Source: an uncultured Porphyromonadaceae bacterium | GTDB taxonomy: Bacteria; Bacteroidota; Bacteroidia; Bacteroidales; Muribaculaceae | Assembly: GCA_902495075.1 (NCBI GenBank) | Contig: CABUVO010000001.1 | Coordinates: forward strand, 1-64,000 | Direction of reading: 5' to 3' | DNA length: 64,000 nucleotides | Position numbers and translations under genes: made by a program | The notes under the pieces: generated by a model | The model's database searches: none | Told to the model about the DNA's origin: nothing | What the model saw: only the letters and a program-made list of their open reading frames with translations | In this document: positions 9,511 to 17,103 of the stretch, piece by piece | Numbering within the stretch: the stretch's first letter is position 1 | Layout of the letters: each line of letters begins with the position of its first letter

Positions 9511-9540
9511 CACCTTGATTCCAGTATTAGGAATCAGGTG
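9511..9540 (+). promoter_or_regulatory. Leader hairpin upstream of yicC
   Basis: CACCTTGATTCC and GGAATCAGGTG pair over 11 bp with a single bulged T, leaving a 7-nt loop. No T run follows, so it looks like an mRNA structure rather than a terminator. It lies in the predicted leader, 23 nt before the start codon. Confidence 0.45.
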
Positions 9541-9563
9541 ATTCATAATTCAGATATCCGGAT

Positions 9564-10448
9564 ATGATACAGTCGATGACCGGCTTTGGCCGGGGTTGCG
9601 CAGCCTCCTCCTCAAAAAAAATAACGGTAGAGCTGAAATCGCTAAATAGCAAGCAGTTTGATCTTTCTACCAGAATTCCGAGTTTTTTTCGTGAATATGA
9701 AATAGAGACGCGAAATTTTGTGGCAACGCATCTTGAACGTGGCAAGGTGGAAATGACGGTTACCGTAGATAATCTTGCTACAGAAGCCACGGCTTCTGTC
9801 AATGTTCCTTTACTGGCGGTATATAAGAAGCAGTTTGAGGCAATGGGGGAGGCTCTTGCTTTACCTGATCCAGTCGACTGGTATTCGCTTTTGATGAGAA
9901 TGCCTGATTCTATGAAAACCGAGACTGCCGTAGCCGATGAAGAGGAGCATAAGGCTCTGGAGGAAGCAACTCGCCAGGCGGTGGAGCATCTTCGTGAATT
10001 CCGTTTGCAGGAAGGGAAGAAGCTTTATGATTTCTTTGTTTGCAAGATCGAGAGTATTGGAGAATTATTGAAGCAGATAGAACCTTTCGAGGCAGAGCGT
10101 GTGCCAAAGATCAAGGCAAGGCTCGAGGAACAGCTTGCAAGACTATCATCCATAGAATATGATGCCGGCAGACTTGAGCAGGAAATGATTTTCTATATCG
10201 AAAAACTTGATGTGAACGAAGAGAAGCTTCGGTTGAAAGCGCATCTCAACTATTTTCTTGAGACTCTTGGCGGGGAGGAATGTCCCACAGAAGGTCAGGG
10301 CAAGAAACTCGGGTTTATTGCGCAGGAAATGGGAAGAGAGATCAATACTCTCGGATCAAAATCCAATCATGCCGAGATGCAGAAGATTGTGGTGAAAATG
10401 AAAGACAATCTCGAACAAATCAAAGAACAGGTATTGAATGTGTTATGA
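9564..10448 (+). CDS. yicC: YicC family endoribonuclease
   Basis: A 294-residue protein beginning MIQSMTGFGRG, the signature N-terminus of the YicC/YloC family. The C-terminal DUF1732 region is present, ending with the conserved GQGKKLGFIAQEMGREIN followed by LGSKSNHAEMQ. Family members are RNA endonucleases with roles in sRNA turnover and stationary-phase fitness. The gene overlaps gmk by 4 nt (ATGA), a linkage seen in many bacteria, so the two are translationally coupled. A promoter and leader hairpin precede it. Confidence 0.92.
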   Translation: MIQSMTGFGRGCAASSSKKITVELKSLNSKQFDLSTRIPSFFREYEIETRNFVATHLERGKVEMTVTVDNLATEATASVNVPLLAVYKKQFEAMGEALALPDPVDWYSLLMRMPDSMKTETAVADEEEHKALEEATRQAVEHLREFRLQEGKKLYDFFVCKIESIGELLKQIEPFEAERVPKIKARLEEQLARLSSIEYDAGRLEQEMIFYIEKLDVNEEKLRLKAHLNYFLETLGGEECPTEGQGKKLGFIAQEMGREINTLGSKSNHAEMQKIVVKMKDNLEQIKEQVLNVL

Positions 10449-11014
10449 AAAAAGGTAAGATCATAATCCTGTCTGCGCCTTCTGGAACAGGCAAATCCAC
10501 AATAATATCCCGACTGATGGAGCATCCGGAACTGAAACTTGGTTTCTCAGTTTCTGCAACCAGTCGCGCTCCGCGTGGAGCAGAATGTAATGGTTGTGAA
10601 TATTATTTCCTTACTCCGGAAGAATTCAATAACAAAGTAGTGAACGGGGAATTTGTGGAATGGGAGGAGGTTTATCAAGGCACATGTTATGGAACTCTTG
10701 TTTCTGAGGTGGAGCGCGTTACAAATGCCGGTTATAACCTTATCATGGATATTGATGTCAAAGGGGCGGTAAATGTAAAGAAACGTTATGCTGAAGATGC
10801 TCTTTCCATTTTTATTCTGCCCCCTTCGCTTAAGGAGCTTGAGAGGAGGTTGCGGGCGCGTTCTACGGATTCTGAAGAATCTATATCCAAACGTCTGTCG
10901 AAGGCGGAATTCGAACTTGGATTTGCAGAGCAGTTTGATACTCGAGTGGTGAATGATGATCTTGACAAAGCTGCTTCGGAAGTGGAGTCGCTTATTAAAG
11001 AATTTGTGAAATAA
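10445..11014 (+). CDS. gmk: Guanylate kinase
   Basis: A 189-residue cytoplasmic enzyme phosphorylating GMP to GDP. The P-loop is SAPSGTGKST (residues 9-18), followed by the GMP-binding region SVSATSRAPRGAE and GCEYYF, and the lid/base region RLRARSTDSEESISKRL. The frame is open far upstream, but the start at 10445 gives the canonical MKKGKIIILSAPSG N-terminus and overlaps the yicC stop as ATGA. It is followed by nadD with a 1-nt overlap. Confidence 0.96.
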   Translation: MKKGKIIILSAPSGTGKSTIISRLMEHPELKLGFSVSATSRAPRGAECNGCEYYFLTPEEFNNKVVNGEFVEWEEVYQGTCYGTLVSEVERVTNAGYNLIMDIDVKGAVNVKKRYAEDALSIFILPPSLKELERRLRARSTDSEESISKRLSKAEFELGFAEQFDTRVVNDDLDKAASEVESLIKEFVK

Positions 11015-11589
11015 TGAGAATCGGGATTTTCAGCGGCAGTTTCGATCCCATTCATACCGGACATGCCATGATTGCCAACTATGCGTCGCAATGGCTTGAT
11101 CTCGATGAGGTGTGGATAATGGTTAGTCCACTGAATCCGCTGAAAGAAGGCACTCAACCGGCTCCTGATTCCGACAGGCTTGCCATGGCATCGATTGTGG
11201 CTGCGCATTGCCCACGGGTCAGAATTTCGGATTTTGAGTTTTCATTGCCTATTCCGTCGTACACATATCATACATTGTCATGTTTGCGGGAACAGTATCC
11301 CGAACATACATTTTCGCTCATAATAGGATCTGACAATTGGTTGAGATTCAACCAATGGAAAAATTCAGATAAGATATTAAATGAATTTCATGTGTATATA
11401 TATCCTCGACCGGGTTATGATATAGATATGGCTTTCTTATCTTCATCCGTAACAGTGATGAATGATGCCCCTCAGGCATTGATATCCTCATCGTTTGTGC
11501 GAGAATCTGTTAAAGAAGGAAAAAATCTCAACTATTTTTTACCTACAGAAGTTTTTGAGTATATATTGAAAAAAAATCTTTATAAATGA
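11014..11589 (+). CDS. nadD: Nicotinate-nucleotide adenylyltransferase
   Basis: A 191-residue nucleotidyltransferase that adenylates nicotinate mononucleotide in NAD+ synthesis. The T/HxGH motif is in FSGSFDPIHTGHA (residues 6-18), and the ISSSFVRESVKEG segment near the C-terminus is the ISSTxIR-type phosphate motif. IIGSDNW in the middle is the family's substrate loop. It starts on the last base of the gmk stop and overlaps the next gene by 4 nt, so it is inside a tightly coupled operon. Confidence 0.95.
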   Translation: MRIGIFSGSFDPIHTGHAMIANYASQWLDLDEVWIMVSPLNPLKEGTQPAPDSDRLAMASIVAAHCPRVRISDFEFSLPIPSYTYHTLSCLREQYPEHTFSLIIGSDNWLRFNQWKNSDKILNEFHVYIYPRPGYDIDMAFLSSSVTVMNDAPQALISSSFVRESVKEGKNLNYFLPTEVFEYILKKNLYK

Positions 11590-12098
11590 AAGAGGAGGAA
11601 TTGCGGTCAAGACTGATGTCTGTAACCGCGCTTGCGGCGAACTATTGCTCGGCTCTTGAGAATTGTCGCGATAGCGAGCGAGAGGATTTCATCAAGGAAA
11701 TGCTCGGTTATCTTCCGCATATCTATTGGGAATTCATAGATCTTGATGTAGAGGATGTGCCCGGAGCATCGGAATTTGAATATTTCCCCACCTATGTTGA
11801 CGAAGATTATTACGAGAGCGTTCGCAGAAACGTCGAGGCTGTTTTTGGTGAAGATGATATCTTTCTTGAGACATTTGAGGAAGATATGAAATATAGCGAC
11901 ACGCCTGTGGCTGCCTCAATTTCTGAATCGTTGGCAGATATTTTTCAACCGCTCTATAATTTTATATGCGTGGTTAAAGACTCGGAGGGGGAAAGTGCAG
12001 CCGGTGCATATCGCGAATGCAAGGAGAATTTTGAATCATACTGGTCGCAGACTCTCTGCAATGTTTTGAGGGCCCTCAATAGTCTTAGATATAAATAA
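11586..12098 (+). CDS. DUF5063 domain-containing protein
   Basis: A 170-residue acidic, probably all-helical cytoplasmic protein. The pattern (N-terminal helix, YLPHIYWEFIDLD, then SESLADIFQPLYNFI) matches the DUF5063 family found mostly in Bacteroidetes. No catalytic motif or membrane segment is visible. It overlaps nadD by ATGA and is 8 nt before the M18 aminopeptidase gene, so it is co-expressed with nucleotide and NAD metabolism genes. Its role is unknown. Confidence 0.8.
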   Translation: MKEEELRSRLMSVTALAANYCSALENCRDSEREDFIKEMLGYLPHIYWEFIDLDVEDVPGASEFEYFPTYVDEDYYESVRRNVEAVFGEDDIFLETFEEDMKYSDTPVAASISESLADIFQPLYNFICVVKDSEGESAAGAYRECKENFESYWSQTLCNVLRALNSLRYK

Positions 12099-12106
12099 TA
12101 CAAACA

Positions 12107-13411
12107 ATGATAAAACGACTTTTAAACTGGCTCGATGAGAGCACTTGTAATTTTATGGCTGTTGCAGCCATTGAGCGTGAATTGACCGCGGCCGGATATA
12201 CAGAACTTCGCCAGGAAGAAAAATGGAGTGTGAAGCGCGGAGGGAAGTATTTTCTTAAGAAAAATGACAGTGCGATTTTTGCATTTGCAATAGGAGAGGG
12301 GAGCATAAGCCGTGAAGGTTTCCATATTATATCTGCCCACAGTGATAGTCCGTGTTTCAAGATCAAGCCGAATGCAGAGATTTATGGTGATGGAGGAGTT
12401 GTTTCGCTGAATGTTGAGAAATATGGTGGAGGCATTCTTTACACCTGGTTTGATCGTCCATTGTCAATTTCAGGACGTGTGATGGTCAAAGGGGAAGATG
12501 CTCTTCATCCGCACACTCTTCTTGTTGATCTAAAACGACCGGTGGCAACAATTCCTCATCTTGCAATACATTTCAACCGAGGGGTCAATGAAGGGAATCC
12601 ATTATCGGTGCAGAAAGATATGAAACCCGTGATAGGTTATTTTCCCGCAGAGAAAATAGAGGCTTTCAAGAATCGGGGAGGAGTGGTAAAGAGTCTGGTA
12701 GCGGAACATCTTGGAATTTCTCCCGAGGATATTCTTGAATATGAACTTTGTCTTTATCCAGCTGAAAAATCATCTCTTGTAGGCGCGTTGGAAGATTATT
12801 TCCAGTCTGCGCGTATAGATGACCTTTCAATGGCTTTTGCCGGTCTTGAGGCGCTGTTGTCAGCTCCGGAAAAGAGTGCAGCCACAAGGGTCCTTGCTGT
12901 TTTTGACAATGAGGAGACAGGCTCGGGTACAAAACAGGGAGCGGCATCTCCAGTTTTGCGTGACGCAATGGATAGAATTGTAAAGATATTAGAAGGTGAA
13001 GATGCTCAGAATACATATATGGCACTCGCCAATTCCTTTATGATTTCTGCCGACGATGCACATGCATGGCATCCAAACTATAATGAAAAATACGATCCCA
13101 CGAATCATCCTGTGATTGGAGGAGGTCCGGTTATCAAGATAAATGCCAATTGCAAATATATGACGGATGCACAGGGTGCTGCTGTCTTTGCTGAGATATG
13201 CAGAGAGGCTGGCGTGGATTGCCAGTATTTTGTAAATCACGCTGATGTGGCAGGTGGGTCTACACTCGGAAATATATCTTCAGCTCAGTTTGACATAAAT
13301 GGTGTGGACATGGGTAATGCAATATGGGCAATGCATTCCGCGCGTGAGACAGCAGGTGTTTCCGATCACATGGCAACTGTAAAGGCGTTTACGCAATTCT
13401 TCAGTTTATAA
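12107..13411 (+). CDS. M18 family aminopeptidase
   Basis: A 434-residue metallopeptidase of the aspartyl-aminopeptidase family. Metal-binding and catalytic blocks are present: SAHSDSPCFKIKP (near 76), DNEETGSGTKQGA (near 268; the EE pair holds the general base and a zinc ligand), DDAHAWHPNY (near 312) and the C-terminal MHSARETAG. It should act in the cytoplasm, releasing N-terminal acidic or neutral residues from peptides. It is the last gene of the yicC operon; a new promoter starts just past its stop. Confidence 0.92.
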   Translation: MIKRLLNWLDESTCNFMAVAAIERELTAAGYTELRQEEKWSVKRGGKYFLKKNDSAIFAFAIGEGSISREGFHIISAHSDSPCFKIKPNAEIYGDGGVVSLNVEKYGGGILYTWFDRPLSISGRVMVKGEDALHPHTLLVDLKRPVATIPHLAIHFNRGVNEGNPLSVQKDMKPVIGYFPAEKIEAFKNRGGVVKSLVAEHLGISPEDILEYELCLYPAEKSSLVGALEDYFQSARIDDLSMAFAGLEALLSAPEKSAATRVLAVFDNEETGSGTKQGAASPVLRDAMDRIVKILEGEDAQNTYMALANSFMISADDAHAWHPNYNEKYDPTNHPVIGGGPVIKINANCKYMTDAQGAAVFAEICREAGVDCQYFVNHADVAGGSTLGNISSAQFDINGVDMGNAIWAMHSARETAGVSDHMATVKAFTQFFSL

Positions 13412-13435
13412 ATATTCCCCTGGGAAAACTGAAAT

Positions 13436-13466
13436 TTGCACAGCAACATTTATTTTTATAATTTTG
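13436..13466 (+). promoter_or_regulatory. Promoter of tig
   Basis: TTG at 13436-13438 and TAATTTTG at 13459-13466 are separated by 20 nt, a good match to the Bacteroidetes consensus, 50 nt before the tig start codon. Confidence 0.65.
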
Positions 13467-13516
13467 CATCTTGAAATAAAATTAGGAATAGAAAAATTTA
13501 ATAATATATTTAGGAA

Positions 13517-14869
13517 ATGAAAGTAGATTATGCCAAGATCGACGAGGTGAATGGTGAGATTACCGTCACTCTTGAAGAAAAGGATTATGCCGACAAAGTG
13601 AAGAAACAGCTCAAAGAGATCGGCAAAAACCATGCTGAACCCGGTTTCCGTCCCGGACACGTTCCCGCAGGTCTCATTCAGAAGAAATATGGCGCAGCCG
13701 TAAAATATGATATCATCAATAAAGAAGTAGGCAACGCTGTGTTCGATTATATCAAGGAGAACAAACTTCATGTGCTCGGTAACCCTGTGCCCCAGCAGAA
13801 CGAGGAATTCAGTATCGATGCCGCTGATTTTACACTCAAATTCAAGGTAGGTATCGCTCCCGAGTTTGACACTCATGTAAACAAGGATCTCCATGTTCCC
13901 TATTATACCATCAAAGTTTCCGACGAGATGATTGATAATCAGGATCAGCAGTTCTCACGTCGTTTCGGAAAACAGGAACCTGGCGAGACAGTTGATGCCA
14001 CAGCTTTAGTGAAAGGTGTGCTTACAGAACTTGATGAGAACGGTGAGCCTAAAAAGAATGGAGTAGTGGTTGAGAACGGTATCGTATCTCCCCAGTATTT
14101 CAAGAGCGACGAGCAGCGTGAGCTTTTCATGGGCAAGAAGGTTGGCGATGTTGTTAAATTCAATCCTGCTGCCACTTGCGATGCCAACGCAACCGAGATG
14201 GCGTCAATGCTCAATATTGACAAGAGCGATGTTGACGCGCACAAGGGCGATTTCAACATGGAAATCAAAGAAATCATCGTTCTCAAACCTGCTGAGCACA
14301 ATCAGGAATTCTTCGATATGGTGTTCGGTGCAGATAAAGTTCACAACGAGGAGGAATATCGCGCAGCACTTAAGGATATGATTTCAGCCGGTCTTCGCAA
14401 TGACTCCAACTATCGTTTCACTATTGATGCCCGCAATGCTATTGCCGCTGCAATCGGTGAGCTTCAGCTCCCCGATGAGGTTCTCAAGGATTTCCTCAAG
14501 AGCCAGAATGAGGCTCTAAACAATGAGAACATTGATGAAGAATATACACGTCTCCGTCCAGAATTCGAATGGGAACTTGAGAAAGAGGCCATTGCATCTC
14601 AGCTTGATATCAAGGTTGACGAAGAAGATCTTAAAAACACTGCGCGCATGATGGCACAGAGCCAGTTTGCACAGTATGGTATGGCAAACGTGCCGGCTGA
14701 GACTCTTGATCGTTATGCTTCAGATATTCTCAAAGATGAGAAAGCACGCAATCAGGTTTACAACCAGACTGTGGATATGAAACTCTACAATGGTATCCGC
14801 GCCTCTGTGACAGTTGATGAAAAAGAAGTTGACGTTGAGGAATTCAACGATCTTTTCCGCAACGCATAA
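13517..14869 (+). CDS. tig: Trigger factor (ribosome-associated chaperone)
   Basis: A 450-residue protein. The N-terminal ribosome-binding domain carries the GFRPGHVPAGLI signature (near 46-57, a variant of GFRxGKxP), followed by a central PPIase-like segment and a long helical C-terminal chaperone region. The central domain is divergent from E. coli FKBP-type sequences, as is usual in Bacteroidetes. It binds nascent chains at the ribosome exit. Its place ahead of clpP-clpX is the conserved tig-clpP-clpX order. Confidence 0.94.
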   Translation: MKVDYAKIDEVNGEITVTLEEKDYADKVKKQLKEIGKNHAEPGFRPGHVPAGLIQKKYGAAVKYDIINKEVGNAVFDYIKENKLHVLGNPVPQQNEEFSIDAADFTLKFKVGIAPEFDTHVNKDLHVPYYTIKVSDEMIDNQDQQFSRRFGKQEPGETVDATALVKGVLTELDENGEPKKNGVVVENGIVSPQYFKSDEQRELFMGKKVGDVVKFNPAATCDANATEMASMLNIDKSDVDAHKGDFNMEIKEIIVLKPAEHNQEFFDMVFGADKVHNEEEYRAALKDMISAGLRNDSNYRFTIDARNAIAAAIGELQLPDEVLKDFLKSQNEALNNENIDEEYTRLRPEFEWELEKEAIASQLDIKVDEEDLKNTARMMAQSQFAQYGMANVPAETLDRYASDILKDEKARNQVYNQTVDMKLYNGIRASVTVDEKEVDVEEFNDLFRNA

Positions 14870-14895
14870 TATATTTGGCATAGAATTTGTTTAAT

Positions 14896-14929
14896 ATATA
14901 TCTGCATGGAATTTTCCGTGCAGATATAT
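14896..14929 (+). promoter_or_regulatory. Stem-loop between tig and clpP
   Basis: A 14-bp stem (ATATATCTGCATGG with CCGTGCAGATATAT, one G-U pair) closes a 6-nt loop. It has no 3' T run and ends 11 nt before the clpP ATG, so it could be a partial terminator, a processing site or a translation-control structure. Confidence 0.5.
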
Positions 14930-14940
14930 GTTATTTAAAG

Positions 14941-15660
14941 ATGAATATGAAAAACGATTTTAGAAACTATGCGGTAAACCATCTCGGAATGAGTTCCAAC
15001 ACTCTTGATTCATATGCTCGCCATATGGAGAAGACGGCTGGAGGCGTGATGGTTCCGACTTCTGATTATATGAATCCTTATATCCTTGAGGAGCGTCAGC
15101 TAAATGTCACTCAGATGGATGTGTTCTCCCGATTGATGATGGATCGCATCATCTTTCTCGGTACCCAGGTTTCTGATCAGAGCGCAAATATAATTCAGGC
15201 ACAGCTTCTCTATCTCGACTCTGTTGATCCGGAGAAGGATATTGCACTTTATATCAACTCTCCCGGTGGTTCCGTATATGCCGGTCTCGGCATATATGAT
15301 ACAATGCAGTATATCAGTTCGGATGTTTCTACGATCTGCACTGGCATGGCGGCATCTATGGCAGCTGTCCTTCTCGTTGCAGGCGAGCATGGCAAACGTT
15401 ATGCTTTGCCTCATTCACGCGTGATGATTCATCAGCCTATGGGCGGAATCCAAGGTCAGGCATCAGATATAGAGATCACTGCCCGTGAGATTCTTAAACT
15501 TAAAGAAGAACTTTACAAAATCATATCGGAACATTCCGGTCAGCCATTTGAAAAAGTTGAGGCTGATTCAGATCGCGATTACTGGATGATTGCTGGAGAA
15601 GCAAAGGAATACGGAATGATTGACAAGGTTCTTGTTAACCCTAAAAAGGAAGTTAAATAA
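14941..15660 (+). CDS. clpP: ATP-dependent Clp protease proteolytic subunit
   Basis: A 239-residue serine protease subunit. The nucleophile is Ser139 in CTGMAASMAAVLL and the base is His164 in HSRVMIHQP; the acidic member is in the SDRDYWM block near 213. The N-terminus is about 35 residues longer than that of E. coli ClpP, which may be a propeptide. The frame is open to 14887, but that start would include the hairpin; ATG 14941 lies just past it. With ClpX it degrades unfolded and tagged proteins. Confidence 0.95.
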   Translation: MNMKNDFRNYAVNHLGMSSNTLDSYARHMEKTAGGVMVPTSDYMNPYILEERQLNVTQMDVFSRLMMDRIIFLGTQVSDQSANIIQAQLLYLDSVDPEKDIALYINSPGGSVYAGLGIYDTMQYISSDVSTICTGMAASMAAVLLVAGEHGKRYALPHSRVMIHQPMGGIQGQASDIEITAREILKLKEELYKIISEHSGQPFEKVEADSDRDYWMIAGEAKEYGMIDKVLVNPKKEVK

Positions 15661-15705
15661 GCAACGTTCCAGCGGAATGATGCTCAAGTAGCTGTTTAAA
15701 ACGAA

Positions 15706-16953
15706 ATGGCAATAAAACGAAACGGTCTTATCTGCACAATGTGTGGAAATGTGGATTGTGCCTCCACCCCGGTAGTAAAGATTATAGAAGGTCTTAATCT
15801 CTGCACCGATTGCATCGGATTCATAGATGAAGCGCGAGATGTGCAGCTTCGTCAGCGTAAAGATGCGGGAAAGAAAAATGACAATACCGGGAAGTCCATT
15901 CCCAAGCCTAAGGAGATTCATGATTTCCTCAATCAATACATTATCGGTCAGGAGGATGCAAAGAAATATCTTTCGGTGGCTGTCTACAACCATTATAAAC
16001 GTATCAATTCCAAAGCTGATGATGACGTTGATGTTGAAAAGTCAAACATAATCTTGGTTGGACCGACAGGAACAGGAAAGACACTTCTCGCAAAGACTAT
16101 AGCCCGTTTACTTGATGTGCCATTCACGATAGTTGATGCAACAGTGCTCACCGAGGCGGGATATGTCGGGGAGGACATAGAATCGTTGCTTACACGTCTT
16201 TTGCAGACATGTGATTATGACGTAGAGAAAGCTCAACGGGGAATAGTGTTTATTGATGAGATTGATAAGATTGCCCGGAAAAGTGATAACCCATCAATAA
16301 CGCGCGATGTCAGCGGAGAGGGTGTGCAGCAGGGACTTTTAAAGCTTCTTGAAGGGAGCACAGTGCTTGTGCCTCCAAATGGTGGCAGAAAGCATCCGGA
16401 GCAGAAGCTTATACCGGTGGATACAAAGAATATTCTCTTTATCTGCGGTGGTGCGTTTGACGGTATCGAACGCAAGATAGCTTCCCGACTCAACACACAC
16501 GTCGTAGGTTATGGTCATGACGAACGTTCCAAGAAGCATCAGCGTGAGAACCTTATGAAATATGTGATGCCTCAGGATCTGAAGAGCTTCGGTCTGATCC
16601 CTGAGATTATCGGACGTCTTCCGGTGCTTACGAGTCTTGAGCCTCTTGACAAGGAGGCGTTGCTCCGTATTCTCACAGAGCCTAAGAATGCCATCACAAG
16701 GCAATACAAGAAACTTTTCGAGATGGATGGTGTGGAACTTGAGTTTACAGACGATGCACTCAATCTGATAGCCGACAAGGCGATTGAGTATAAGCTTGGA
16801 GCGCGTGGTCTCAGATCGATAGTTGAGACCATCATGGTTGATGCGATGTATGAGGTGCCTTCAAATCCCGAGAAGAAATTCACTGTGGATGCTGCGTATG
16901 CTGCATCACAACTTGAGAAAGCTCACTTTGAGCGCACTCGTCTTGCTGATTGA
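15706..16953 (+). CDS. clpX: Clp protease ATP-binding subunit ClpX
   Basis: A 415-residue AAA+ unfoldase. The zinc-binding domain has Cys10/13 and Cys33/36. Walker A is GPTGTGKT (residues 119-126), Walker B is IVFIDEID, and the pore loop is near GYVGED. The ClpP-binding loop is not an obvious IGF; the segment around FDGIERKI needs alignment. It follows clpP by 45 nt with no terminator between, and ends at a strong hairpin terminator. Confidence 0.96.
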   Translation: MAIKRNGLICTMCGNVDCASTPVVKIIEGLNLCTDCIGFIDEARDVQLRQRKDAGKKNDNTGKSIPKPKEIHDFLNQYIIGQEDAKKYLSVAVYNHYKRINSKADDDVDVEKSNIILVGPTGTGKTLLAKTIARLLDVPFTIVDATVLTEAGYVGEDIESLLTRLLQTCDYDVEKAQRGIVFIDEIDKIARKSDNPSITRDVSGEGVQQGLLKLLEGSTVLVPPNGGRKHPEQKLIPVDTKNILFICGGAFDGIERKIASRLNTHVVGYGHDERSKKHQRENLMKYVMPQDLKSFGLIPEIIGRLPVLTSLEPLDKEALLRILTEPKNAITRQYKKLFEMDGVELEFTDDALNLIADKAIEYKLGARGLRSIVETIMVDAMYEVPSNPEKKFTVDAAYAASQLEKAHFERTRLAD

Positions 16954-16976
16954 GATATTCAATTTCAATATTTGAT

Positions 16977-17016
16977 AAAAATGACTCGCACTCACGCAGT
17001 GCGAGTCATTTTTTTA
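16977..17016 (+). terminator. Intrinsic terminator after clpX
   Basis: A perfect 12-bp GC-rich stem (ATGACTCGCACT with AGTGCGAGTCAT), extended by A-U pairs, has a 5-nt loop and a run of seven T. Confidence 0.9.
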
Positions 17017-17048
17017 TCTACATGGTCTGTAAAAATTAGGTGTAGATA

Positions 17049-17079
17049 TTGCGGTAATTCAAAAATTATTTTAATTTTG
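17049..17079 (+). promoter_or_regulatory. Promoter of recQ
   Basis: TTG at 17049-17051 and TAATTTTG at 17072-17079 are 20 nt apart, 24 nt before the recQ ATG. Confidence 0.65.
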
Positions 17080-17103
17080 TATTAATAACCAATTAAAACC
17101 CGC

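Noticed and set aside
10280..10444. Long N-terminal extension of gmk
   Set aside because: It overlaps yicC; the canonical start and ATGA overlap lie at 10445.
14887..14940. Extended clpP start
   Set aside because: Would run through a strong hairpin; ATG 14941 fits the family better.
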